Source: Prototheca cutis
Lineage: Eukaryota; Chlorophyta; Trebouxiophyceae; Chlorellales; Chlorellaceae
NCBI GenBank assembly: GCA_002897115.2
Contig: BCIH01000019.1
Span: 1 to 64,000 of the forward strand
Direction of reading: 5' to 3'
DNA: 64,000 nucleotides
The notes under the pieces: generated by a model
What the model was told of the DNA's origin: nothing
What the model saw: the letters and a program-made list of their open reading frames with translations, nothing else
The model's database searches: none
Program-made: the position numbers and the translations under genes
Shown here: piece after piece, positions 54,814 to 64,000 of the stretch
Position numbering within the stretch: position 1 is the first letter of the stretch
Layout of the letters: every line of letters begins with the position of its first letter

Positions 54814-57800
54814 TCATGCAGNCACCGCGGTGACGTTGAGCCAGGAGCGCATGCCTTCGTCGTAGTGGACGTTGGTTTCTGTGTAAAAGGGCCAGCGGCC
54901 CACGGCGGTAGCCATCAGGTCCATGGACCGGACGACGGTAGGGAAGAGCTCCGTGGAGTGGGAGTGTGTCGAGCGCCAGACCATCTGCTGCGAGGTGAAC
55001 GCCGGCGCGTGGAGGTCGGTCTCGGTCCCCATGCCGATGGTCACAAACCGCGTAGTGGAGTTGACTGGCACGGTGATGTCGGGCTGGTTGCAGAAGAGGT
55101 AGCCGTTGATGGCGGCGCGCGTGACGGTGGTTGCAAAGTTGGTGTCGTTCTGCGCGGCAATGGGGTCGATGGCCGTGCGCTGGAGGTTGAGCAGCAGGAA
55201 GGGGCTCACGCTCTCGTCCCCGGTCAAGAACATGACGGACACCATGGCGTCCACATCAACCGGATGCGCAGCGGGGTCGGTGGAGGTGCTGTTGGTGCCA
55301 AAGGCGCCGGGCTTGCCAATCACCACGCTGCCCACCAGGCCGGCGTACTGGTGGGTGCTCATGTCGACTGACGAACCGTAGGACGTGCCGACAGTAGAGA
55401 GGTCGTCGTCCTGAGGCCCAGCTTCCGCAGGGACCAGGTAGGAGTACGTGTAAGTACCATTGGTGTCCACCGATTGGGCCTCGGCGTCCGAGGGGTTGTG
55501 CAGCGGGATGAGCCCCGCATCGATGGCAAAGTTGACCGGGAAACTCACGCGGTTGCTGAACACGACGGAGAACGTCTGGCCGACTTCGGCAAAGACCAGC
55601 GGGCCCAGGAAGCCACGGTGGTCGGGCCCGGGGATCTCCTCGGTGAACGTCGCGTCGGTGTACTGCTTGTAGANGGCCTTGACGGACTCGGGGCCAACGT
55701 TGAGCGGTGTGTGCTCAATGTACTGGTTGGCATTGTCGTCAAATGCTTCGCCCGTGCAGCCATCATAACCCATGGGCACGTAGTTCCACACGATTTCCTC
55801 AGCCTGGATGTAGTACGTCTTGACCGCTTCCGCCACTGGTGCCGCCGCCGGCGTGTCACCTGGGGTATTGGGTTCGGTCAGGAGGGTTGTTGGGGTCGAG
55901 ATTTTGGTGTCTTCTGAGTGCCTTTTTGGGGGGGTGACTGAATTTTTTTTGTGGNGATTTTTTAAATCTCCCCTGAAAATCCCCCCCAACAAACCAACTC
56001 CAAAAAGCCCTCGCAAAAAAACCCAACTTACCGACGACTTCGTAGAGCATCATCATGCCGGCGTTGATGTGGTCGGTGGTACGGCAGGTGAGGAGGTGGG
56101 TCCCCGTCCCCCGTGCAACCAGGTCCATGGTCTGCATGGACCCTGCCATGGCGATGGCGGTGGGCGTGGCCTGGCGATCGATGACCAGGTTCTGATGCTG
56201 GAGGTTTGGCGAGTGGATGTCGGCTTCCGTGCCCAGGGAGATGATGTGCAGGCGGGTGATGCCGTCACGGACCAGCGGAACGGCGGGCCCGTTGCAGAAG
56301 TTGAAGCCGTTGATGGAGTGCATGAGGTTGGACTCCTGGAACGCGCCNGCGGGGGTAGCCTCCCCGCCCTCAGCCGACTCGGTGGCCGCGGTGTCGTTCA
56401 GCAGCGTGTTCCAGTCCGCGCCCGCCAGGAAGAGCTGGAGATTCGAATCGAAGAACAGACTGCTCTGTTCGTTCATGACAGAGAAGAAGAGGACGCGCTC
56501 CGCATCGACGTCAGACGCCACCATGTCGTCATCAAAGGCGCCTTTGCGCCCGATGATGATGGCGCCCATCAGCCCCGCATAGGTGTCCATGTCCTCCATG
56601 GTGTGGCTGTGGTACAGCCAGGCCTTGGTGCTCAGGTCGTTGGGCCCCGGACCCGAAATCTCGGGCACCAGCCACGTGTAGTTCCATGTCCNGTTAGGGT
56701 TTACGTAATCGTCGAGCTTCTCACTCTCCGGCGTGCCGTCGTTGTAGGGCGTGCCCTCGTTGGATTTGTTGTACCAGACGCCGTGGGGGTGCATGGAGAC
56801 CTGGTAGGGCAGCGTGTTTTTAAAGTACACTTCGAGGGTGTCGCCCACCTCCGCGCGCAGGATGGGACCCAGCAGACCGAGGTACTCCTCGTCGGCGCTC
56901 CTCTCGATCCTCGTCGTATAGGTGGCGTCGGTGTACTCGCGGTACAGGCCCTTGATGTAGCGCGACCCGATGCGGTCGGAAAAGTTGCCGACGTACGTCA
57001 GCTGGTCGGCCGTGAAATTGGCGGGACCGTCGCCGTTGCACATGTAGGCATTCTGGGGGGCATAATCCCAGATGACTTCCTCCGCCTGGACGTAGTACCG
57101 TCGGGTGGTGCCGGTGAGCTGGGACTCGATGACCGCCTGGGCCGTGGCATTGGGCTCCACCGTGTACAGCAGGATCATGCCGCCGTTGTAATGGTCATTC
57201 ACGTGGCAGTGCCACATCCACGTCCCCGTCGACCACGCCTCCAGGCTCAAGGAGTAGGCGCTGCCCGGGATCATCTTGATGATGTCGGCTCGGTTGCCAC
57301 GCAGGGTGACGGTGTTGCCGTGCCAGTGCACGTTGTGCATGTCCAGGTCGGAGCCCACGGCCGCCGTGTGCCAGCGCACAGTCTCGCCCTGCGTCATGTT
57401 CAGGCCCTTGACCGCGCAGTAGAGCATGCCGTTGACCGAATGGTGCGTCTGCGTCTCCTGCAACTCCGTCTCCGTCATGCCAAAGCTCGCGGCCGTCCGC
57501 CCCGCCATGTTCTTCTCGTACAGCGGGGAGTTGTACTCGTAGATGATCTGCGTCACGGTGATGATGTCGCGACCCTCGGGACGGCTGGGCGCGTTGGCCT
57601 CGTCCGTCGCGTTCGCGATCAACATCGCGCCCACCAGGCCCAGCGCCGCATGCGCCGTGGGGTCCACCATCGACCTGTTGTTCAAGGGGNTGTTTGTGGG
57701 CGTGTTCAGTCATGCATGTGTGTTTGGTGATGCACTTCTGCATGTGTATGTGTTTGTGTGCACACACGGAAGGGCTTGTTGAATGGGTGCGCGCCCAGAG

Positions 57801-58738
57801 CGGAGATGGAGGGCCCGGCAGAAAATGCAATGCCACCACACACCACAACAGCAACAGCAACAGCAACAACAGCCCCTGGCATATACCAAAGTGTAACACA
57901 AATGCTAACATAATTTGCAAGGAAAACATATGGATCTCCTGTGCAGCGCAAGAAAGGAGGGGGCCATTATATTGTCAGGAGGATCCCCCCCCCCCAAAAA
58001 AAAGCAAGTTTGCCCAGGCCCACGTGATCAAATCCGCCCCACCGTCGTACGCACTTGTAAAGCCACAGCTTCGTGGCAGGCTCGTTCAGCGTCGGGCCGG
58101 CCTCGGGAGGCACCACAAACTTCAGGGTAACCGTTTGGTTGGCTTCAACGGGGTCCAGGAAGTCGGCGTCGCCCTCCGCCACGGGCTCGAAACCCGTGGG
58201 TACTAGNTTGACCGGGAAGTCCAGGGCATTGCGGAACACGATGGTCACAGTGTCTCCCACCCGAGCAGTGATGAGGGGGCCTGTGTTGTGAAGAAAGACA
58301 GGATGGAGCTGGATGGTCTGTCAATTCGGGCGCCGAAGCGGCCCATCGGCCGGCCAGCCGAACCCTAGATCTCCGCCATCCCGTGCGCACCAATCCAGAG
58401 TCGGGTCCCCACCTCGACCCCACCCCAGTGCACAACACCGCNCGTGGGCCCTCCCAACGCTCACCAAGGAACCCGAGGTGCACAAACTCAGCGATGCGGG
58501 GCACCTGACTCGTGAAATTCCCGTCTGTATACTGGCGGTAGAGTCCCATCCAATACTCGGAGCCCAGGCCGTCCTCCGTGAACGTCACGGAGGCCCCAAA
58601 GGAGGTGTTGCAGTAGTCCGCAGCACCAGAGTCAAAAAGGACTTCCTCGGCCTGGATGTAGTAGGGGTCCGGGTTGGCAGCGGCTGCCAAGCTCAGGCAT
58701 GCCGCCACCACGAGGAGTACGCAGGCGTAGCGAGCCAT
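54814..58738 (-). CDS. Multicopper ferroxidase, ceruloplasmin/hephaestin-like (FOX1-type)
   Basis: Secreted or surface multicopper oxidase for iron uptake, resembling algal FOX1. Exons 58465-58738, 58055-58280, 56032-57674 and 54814-55859 give 1063 codons (1062 aa). Signal peptide residues 1-20 (VLLVVAACLSLAAA). Three paired-cupredoxin units each begin with the family phrase (PYYIQAEEVLFD; RYYVQAEEVIWDYAP; TYYIQAEEIVWNYVP). Copper ligands seen: HNVHWHGN and WHCHVNDHYNGGM (domain 2), MHPHG and LYHSHTMEDMD (domain 3), TCRTTDHINAGMM (domain 4, type 1-like). Domains 1, 5 and 6 lack full ligand sets; domain 1 has WLYKSM where HSH is expected. Ambiguous bases lie at 54822, 55675, 56348, 56692 and 58207. 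No C-terminal membrane helix is evident. Confidence 0.92.
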
Positions 58739-59065
58739 GGCTGCCGGTGGGCTGTGCGCACCCTAGGCCACGCCTCTGTACTACCCCAAAGCAATCTCCA
58801 GCTCTCGACAGTTAATTACAACGCCCGCCGCTGCCATACATGCAATCGGCCGCCGGGGTGCGTCACCATGCCAGGGTGCGCACGCGTGGACACACTGGCG
58901 TGTGGCAGCGTGTGCCAGTGGCCGCCGGTATCCCTGGGGACGTGCCCTCGCCAGAAGCCAGGGAGCGCACGCAAAGAAGCAGATCCGGATCTCCATCCGG
59001 CTGCCACTTCTGTGGATCAACTTCCTTGCCTAACAGCAAAGAGCATCTACTGGGCTCTCAAAGCA

Positions 59066-59515
59066 CACTGCGCAAACAGAACGCCGCAAGAACGGAGCAT
59101 ACCCGTAGGCAATTACGAGTCGACAGTACGAAAAGGTCTCGTGGCCACGGAGGTGTGGGAGCAGCTAAACGGTGTGGACAGGCCTTTGCAACGCCTGACA
59201 GCTTCATATATGAGCATAATAGAACTCCTTCGGTGATTGGGGATGCCAATGGGNTTTTAACATGCACCATTTTTGCGTAAACTCCCCGGCTGGCCAGTCC
59301 ATGTGGTGAAGGGGATGCCGCCGACTGGGCGATGGGCCACATCCAGTTCTGAACCCTAAATAAACAAGCGCTTCCTGGGTTGATTCCGCAAGAAAAAGTC
59401 TCAATCGTGCAACACATTGTTTTTAAGCAATTCTTAATCAAACCAAGGAGAATTCTGTGTCATAGTCAGAGGCTTACTGGCAGTTCTTTCTGGGAGCCAG
59501 ATCCAAAGTTTCAAA
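59066..59515 (+). repeat. Diverged dispersed repeat, copy B (about 450 bp)
   Basis: Collinear partner of 28985-29440, same orientation. One ambiguous base at 59254. Lies 330 bp upstream of the ferroxidase start. Confidence 0.65.
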
Positions 59516-59956
59516 GCAATCAGCAAGAGCACCGTGGCAGCTCCTTTCTTTCTTTGTTGTGCACTTTTGCATTGCCCCAGCACCGCCATGGTAGGCCTGT
59601 ACCCTTCGACTCCCGGCCATCAACGTTGTCCCAGGACCCTCTGCAATCTCCATTGCATCCAGTTTTCAAGGATCGTGAACCAAGACTGAAACAAGATGGC
59701 CATTGGCCGGCATGCATGCACATATCATTTTTTCTGCTGAGCCCGTAGGGCTCGTCACGGGGGGTCAGAACGAGCAAGTGGACAATGACAACTTATGGTG
59801 GAAGGCGGGGTTGGGGGCAATGCTGGCAAGAGCCCCCCAGCAGGGAGGCATGCACCAATGCATGCACACTGGTGACGCACGCAGTGACGCAGCATGAAAT
59901 GCTTTGCAAAAAGAACAGCAGCGTTTGCTTGTGAAGGCAAGCAGCAATGCAAGATT

Positions 59957-60012
59957 GGGTGTGTGCGCGCGCGCGCGTGTGTGTGTGGGTTTTGGGGGGG
60001 GGGGGGGGGGGG
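59957..60012. repeat. Alternating TG/CG tract followed by poly-G
   Basis: gtgtgtgcgcgcgcgcgtgt continues as TG units, then tttt and about 19 G: Z-DNA-prone plus G-rich. Confidence 0.85.
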
Positions 60013-60151
60013 CCGTAGACCGACCGGATGCAGCTGCAGCCTGTACGAGAGCCTGCGCCAAGCAGCGGGCCGGCATCAAAAGCCCCAAGGAACTGGAGGA
60101 CCCCCCCCCTTCAAACACACACACACGCACACACCACCGACCATAAATCGT

Positions 60152-60587
60152 TCAAGAGAAGAATTTGTATGACGTGGCATGGCTGACGAGTCCCCAGGCC
60201 GCACCGATGGCGGCCAGGATGCCGATGACACCAAACAGGACAACGATGACGTAACTTAGCGGGCGGTCAAACCAGCGGAGCTCATCGGGCCGTCGCGTGA
60301 TGAGCCACATGATGCAGGGCAGCATGAAGCACAGCGGGGCGTAGCCTATCGCGCCCACCAGGCCCATGAGGTCCGAGATGAAGGGCAGTGCTACGGCCAA
60401 AANCCCTGTAACAGCCACAAACACCCATCGAAAGCCCAGGCGCTTGACCACCACGGCTGCAGGCTCGCGATACTCCAGCCCCGTCCAGTGCGCCAGTGCA
60501 ATCCGCGTGTCCACCCAGTCAAACACCGAATGCGCAAACATCTGCGTTTTTTTTGGGTGTGTGTCTGTGTGTGTGTGTGTGTGGTGT

Positions 60588-60650
<63 letters not shown>

Positions 60651-61238
60651 GTTCACCAGCACTGGCAGTAGTACAAGACCACCAGTAGTAGTAAGACACC
60701 ACTGGTAGTAGTACAACAAACAACACTGGCAGGAAAAGCAACAAACAAACATCAAATAACCCCCCAAAACCCTCCCTCCCGACAATGACAGAAATGTTCA
60801 CGGACCAGGTATCCGGAGAGGCCATTTCCTACGAGCATCAGGTTCCCCAGGATGACGAGCCAGGCCGGGTGTTGGATGGAATTGAACACGAGGCTGGCAA
60901 CGCCATTCCCAAAGGCCCAGTACCCGGCGACATTGACGGCGAGCACCAGGACGAAGATAATCGTGTAGCCCACAAACATTGCACGGCGCATGGGCGCCAC
61001 CGCGCTGGGAGCGGCCGCCAGCGTCGACTGCGTCTCTAAGAGCACCGGGTCACCAAACAGCAGCGTGATGCTGCCCAGCGCTGAGAAAGCAGGGAACAGC
61101 CGTCCTGCTAGTGAACCCTCCATCATGCTATAAGATACGTCAGGGTCACGGCCTGCACGTGCGTTGAGTTGATGGGTGTGCAGCGCGTGTGTGCATGGGC
61201 ACGCGCGCGTGCGCACGCGCGCACACCCCCCCCCCCCA

Positions 61239-61311
<73 letters not shown>

Positions 61312-62184
61312 CCACAAAACCACACTGACCATGCATGAAGGATCCTAACACAGCAAGAAAGCTGAATCCCAGTGTTGTCAGCGCGCCAAACACTTGGACA
61401 CTGGCCAGCGAGGCAAAGTCCGGCAGGACAACCAGGAACAGCTGTGCGCCCGCAAACGCGGCAATCCAGGGGGACAGGAGCGTGGAGCACGAGCTGGTGG
61501 TGTCCCCGTGTGCCGCGCCGCAAGAGGCGGTGTACAGGCCCAGCAGGGCCTGACCGCAGACGACAGGGTAGATGGTGCACATCCCCGTGTTGATAGCCAG
61601 CTGCAGACCCGTCACACAGATGACGCCCCAGCGCGGGCCCAGCGCCGCCACGCCCAGGTCGCGGTACCGCGTTCGCCGCACGCCCCCCAGCTCGTGCAGG
61701 TGCGCCAGGCGCGTCGCCGACCACAGCACCGACAGATAGGAAACAACAATGGTGCAGACGCCGCCCGCCCAGCCCAGCGCCGCAAAGGACGCGGGGAGGG
61801 ACAGCAAGAAGGGGGCGCCCACGGTGGCCACCAGGTAACAACAGCCCTGCACCCACGTGCCTGCATGAAGAGAGCGTGGAGGGGGGCCGCGTGCATGTGA
61901 GAGAGAGAAAGAGAGAAAGAGAACCGTCCTGGTGGCACAGAGGACGCAGGGCCGACCCTTGCACACCTCAACGCACCCGTGGGCTCCCGGAAGAGGGCGC
62001 TGCTCGAGTGCGGCAGCAGGTTGCTGGTGCTGCTTGAAAACGTGCCCAGGGACTTGTGCAGCCGCCTGAGCCTACCCCTGGGTGGGGAATCGGCTCCAAG
62101 TCCCATGATCTCCGAGGGGACCTGCACCGACTCCTCCACCACAAAGGTCACCCCGGGCTGGCCGTCCGACGTGGAGGCCTCCAT
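60152..62184 (-). CDS. Amino-acid transporter of the AAAP/SLC32-36-38 family
   Basis: Multi-pass proton-coupled amino-acid permease. Exons 61977-62184, 61330-61860, 60806-61152 and 60152-60541 give 492 codons (491 aa). The N-terminal 70 residues are cytosolic and Ser-rich. The first helix begins GTWVQGCCYLVATVGAPFLL, matching the family start (G-x-W...P-x-LLSLP). About ten to eleven helices follow, including SITLLFGDPVLLETQSTL, MFVGYTIIFVLVLAVNVAGY and WLVILGNLMLVGNGLSGYL, and the family phrase VFDWVDTRIAL. ATG at 62184 is chosen over an upstream GTG. One ambiguous base at 60403. Substrate unknown; plant AAP-like by helix pattern. Confidence 0.88.
60590..60649 (+). repeat. 60-base poly-G tract in transporter intron 3
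   Basis: Poly-C on the coding strand, followed by (AC)n and then the acceptor before 60541; same architecture as the poly-C intron at 47033. Confidence 0.95.
61195..61308 (+). repeat. (CG/CA)n, poly-C and (AC)33 tract in transporter intron 2
   Basis: gcacgcgcgcgtgcgcacgc, then about 14 C, then about 33 AC units (61242-61308), ending about 20 bp from the donor on the coding strand. Confidence 0.9.
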
Positions 62185-62507
62185 GCCCACCGGCCAGAGC
62201 GCAGACGGCCCCCAGACTCACAGCATGGGCCATATATATGGCAGTAATGTGAATTCTAGGGCGTTCATGGACCCGCATTGAAGTCTTGTCCGGCCCTTTG
62301 GCTATGGCATGGTGTTAGCCGGGCGACCCTGGCGACCGTGTCAGGCCCCCCGGGGGCCCCACCTCCGGCCATGTTCGCTGTCTGCATTCGCGCACCTCCC
62401 AGCGGCCGTGGGGACGGTGCTTCCCGTGTAAACTCCCATCGCTCCGATCACTGCCTGGTAGCATTGATTGTCACATTCTGTGCTCTGTTCCCAATCAATT
62501 CGCTACC
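62185..62507. promoter_or_regulatory. Divergent promoter region, transporter / SEC61 gamma
   Basis: 323 bp. A perfect 14-bp palindrome gccatatatatggc at 62229-62242 lies 45 bp upstream of the transporter ATG and contains a TATA-like core usable from either strand. Confidence 0.45.
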
Positions 62508-62945
62508 ATGGACGCCGTGGCGGTGCAAGTAAAAGACTTTGCCAAGAACAGCATCAGGTCGGTTGGTCGCCACGGTGGTCCACGAGGCGCGTGTGCGGGT
62601 CCCGCCTGCAAGCGATCATTGCTGACATTGTTCCAATGCTATTGCACAGGCTGGTCAAACGCTGCGAGAAGCCGGACCGGACGGAGTTCACCAAGGTCGC
62701 CCGGTTGACGGCCATGGGCTTCCTGGCCACGGGCTTCATCGGCTTCTTCGTCAAGCTGGTGTTCATCCCGATCAACCAGGTGAGTCATGGGATAGGAGTG
62801 TGTGGTGGGGGGTTGAATGATAGGTCCCTGTCCATTTGCTGGGGCCAATGCCCAAGCCGGTAGCACACCGGAGGCGTTCACCGGCCAGTCCACTCTGCTC
62901 CCTGATTGCGTGCAGATCATCATTGGCAGCAGCGCCTCGGCATGA
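62508..62945 (+). CDS. Protein transport protein SEC61 subunit gamma
   Basis: Small tail-anchored subunit of the ER Sec61 translocon. Exons 62508-62557, 62650-62779 and 62916-62945 give 70 codons (69 aa), the family length. Cytosolic helix [19 protein letters not shown], then [12 protein letters not shown], then the membrane anchor [18 protein letters not shown] ending [11 protein letters not shown]. Splice phases 2 and 0. Conservation leaves no real alternative. Confidence 0.96.
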
Positions 62946-63406
62946 CGCTGGCGAGAGACGCATTCTTGACACCAAACAAAAACATGAGCTTGTGCCTGTT
63001 GCAGCCCTGGAATGCTGTAAGGGTCTAAACGGGTCCTTCAGAGAGGCGGTCGGGCCGGTGTTGACCGCAGATGGAGAGAGTGATTTGCGAAAGTTATGTG
63101 CCGTGTCTCAATCTTCCGGCCCCAGTCCGTCGTGTTTGACATCTCACAAGGGCAATGGGGTGAGTTCGCGGCCAGTTTCGGATGCTGCCATGCATGGAAG
63201 TTTTGCCTGGACTGGGGCACCGCAGCAGGGACTGCCTATCTTGAGCCCTGCTGGCTTATTTCTATCAGATCACGTTCCTAGCGAGCCAGCCACATCATGT
63301 CGATATGCATGTGTGCATGATTTTTACAGTGGTGGAATACACAAGCGCTTTATTCACGTCGGACATGAGGAGCACGAGCTGGGTCCTGGAGGGCTGGCGC
63401 TGCGAC
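62946..63406. other. SEC61 gamma 3' flank up to the MITE
   Basis: No gene seen in about 460 bp. Confidence 0.5.
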
Positions 63407-63408
63407 TA

Positions 63409-63771
63409 CCATGCAGGGCAAAAATAATGCAACCAGCTCAGCCAGCAACAGCGTCACATCACCCCGGGGGTTGCTGGGCATCACTGATGGCCGAAAATTT
63501 TCACCCCCCACAGGGTAAGAGGAAGGTGGATGACCATCTTAATGATGGACCACCAAGGTGTGACAATTGTCGTGCCAGGCTCAATGTCCAGGACTTTCTA
63601 AAGCCTCTTTGCACGACCTGTCCTGCTGCCAAGAAGGAACCCAACCCATCCTCTAAGCGATGCGGCCAGGGAATGTGGTGAAACAGGCATTTTGTTTGGG
63701 AGGCATGCCTTTGCTGTGCAGGTGGGAGTCAGCGAATTTCGGCAAGGTTGCATCATTTTTGCCCTACACGG
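63409..63771. mobile_element. MITE: internally deleted derivative of the Fanzor transposon
   Basis: 363 bp flanked by TA (63407-63408 and 63772-63773). Ends CCATGCAGGGCAAAAATA and, inverted, CCGTGTAGGGCAAAAATG. Positions 63409-63555 match 26535-26682 (left end of the full element), and 63571-63771 match about 28640-28842 (right end), both at high identity, in the same order and orientation. The Fanzor gene and GC-rich hairpin block are missing. A 90-codon frame through it (with CDNC and CTTC pairs) is probably fortuitous. Confidence 0.88.
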
Positions 63772-63867
63772 TAGGCCAATCGAGAGGGGCCACCGCACAT
63801 GCATGGCCCCACGGCAACATCAAGGCCAATCGTGATGCCTTGCCCGAGACGTCCTCTTGTGCCACAC

Positions 63868-64000
63868 TAGACCAGCTCGATGGTGGCCATTTCAGCAGCA
63901 TCCCCCCGCCGCAGGTGGTCCACCAGTTTGACCCTTGTGTATCCCCCTTGGCGGTCGGCGTAGCGCTCGGGGGCCTGCTCGAAAATGGACTTGACCAGCT
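63868..64000 (-). CDS. Ribosomal protein bL17, organellar (3' end, cut by window edge)
   Basis: C-terminal 43 residues of bL17, in minus-strand frame, stop at 63868-63870. The segment [15 protein letters not shown] and the ending [14 protein letters not shown] are the family's conserved tail. The gene's 5' part lies beyond 64000. Plastid or mitochondrial location cannot be told from this part. Confidence 0.92.

Larger units (their letters stand above)
58739..60151. other. Intergenic region upstream of the ferroxidase, with repeat copy B
   Basis: Contains dispersed repeat copy B (59066-59515) and a (TG/CG)n plus poly-G tract (59957-60012). No gene seen. It is the likely promoter region of the ferroxidase. 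Confidence 0.5.

Noticed and set aside
63409..63681. Possible small zinc-finger protein encoded across the MITE (CDNC...CTTC)
   Set aside because: The frame is not conserved in the full-length element, starts outside it, and has no supporting splice structure.

Overview
The window is nuclear DNA of a GC-rich eukaryote, most likely a green alga. I read 21 complete spliced genes, one gene cut by the right edge, and one transposon gene. Almost every gene has short GT-AG (a few GC-AG) introns of about 50-290 bases. A B3-domain transcription factor (a green-lineage family), a ceruloplasmin-like algal ferroxidase and an organelle-type bL17 point to Viridiplantae; the class within it cannot be told from here. 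Exon limits below were set by reading-frame continuity across splice sites together with family conservation, and coding lengths close exactly in frame. N symbols scattered through exons are ambiguous bases, not features.

Layout, left to right. 370-10k: Obg GTPase (-), MidA/NDUFAF7-like methyltransferase (+), snRNP SmE (-), REX4 exonuclease (-), COPI-associated membrane protein (+). 10-25k: Elongator ELP1 (+), cyclic phosphodiesterase (-), a HugZ-like split-barrel protein (+), a B3 transcription factor (-), a peroxisomal acyl-CoA synthetase (+), and TMEM97-like EXPERA protein (-, to 26.4k). 26.5-28.8k: a DNA transposon with TA duplications and terminal inverted repeats carrying a Fanzor-type (eukaryotic TnpB) nuclease gene. 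30-39k: eIF3b (-) and the 16-exon SMC6 (-). 40-49k: STE20/MST-like kinase (+), bZIP factor (-), Rtt106-type histone chaperone (+). 49-54k: an unidentified type I membrane protein (-) and a Rab5-like GTPase (+). 54.8-64k: multicopper ferroxidase (-), amino-acid transporter (-), SEC61 gamma (+), a 363-bp deletion derivative (MITE) of the Fanzor transposon, and the 3' end of ribosomal protein bL17 (-).

The genes are mostly unrelated housekeeping functions; there is no operon logic. They lie in convergent and divergent pairs separated by 0.3-1.5 kb. The notable part is the mobile-element pair: the full Fanzor-bearing element (26535-28842) and the short element (63409-63771) share both ends, and the short one equals the left 150 and right 200 bases of the long one joined together. 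Other points worth checking are a ferroxidase whose copper-cluster ligands lie in neighbouring middle domains, very long homopolymer tracts inside introns next to splice acceptors, a set of GC-AG introns, and a new diverged 450-bp dispersed repeat pair.
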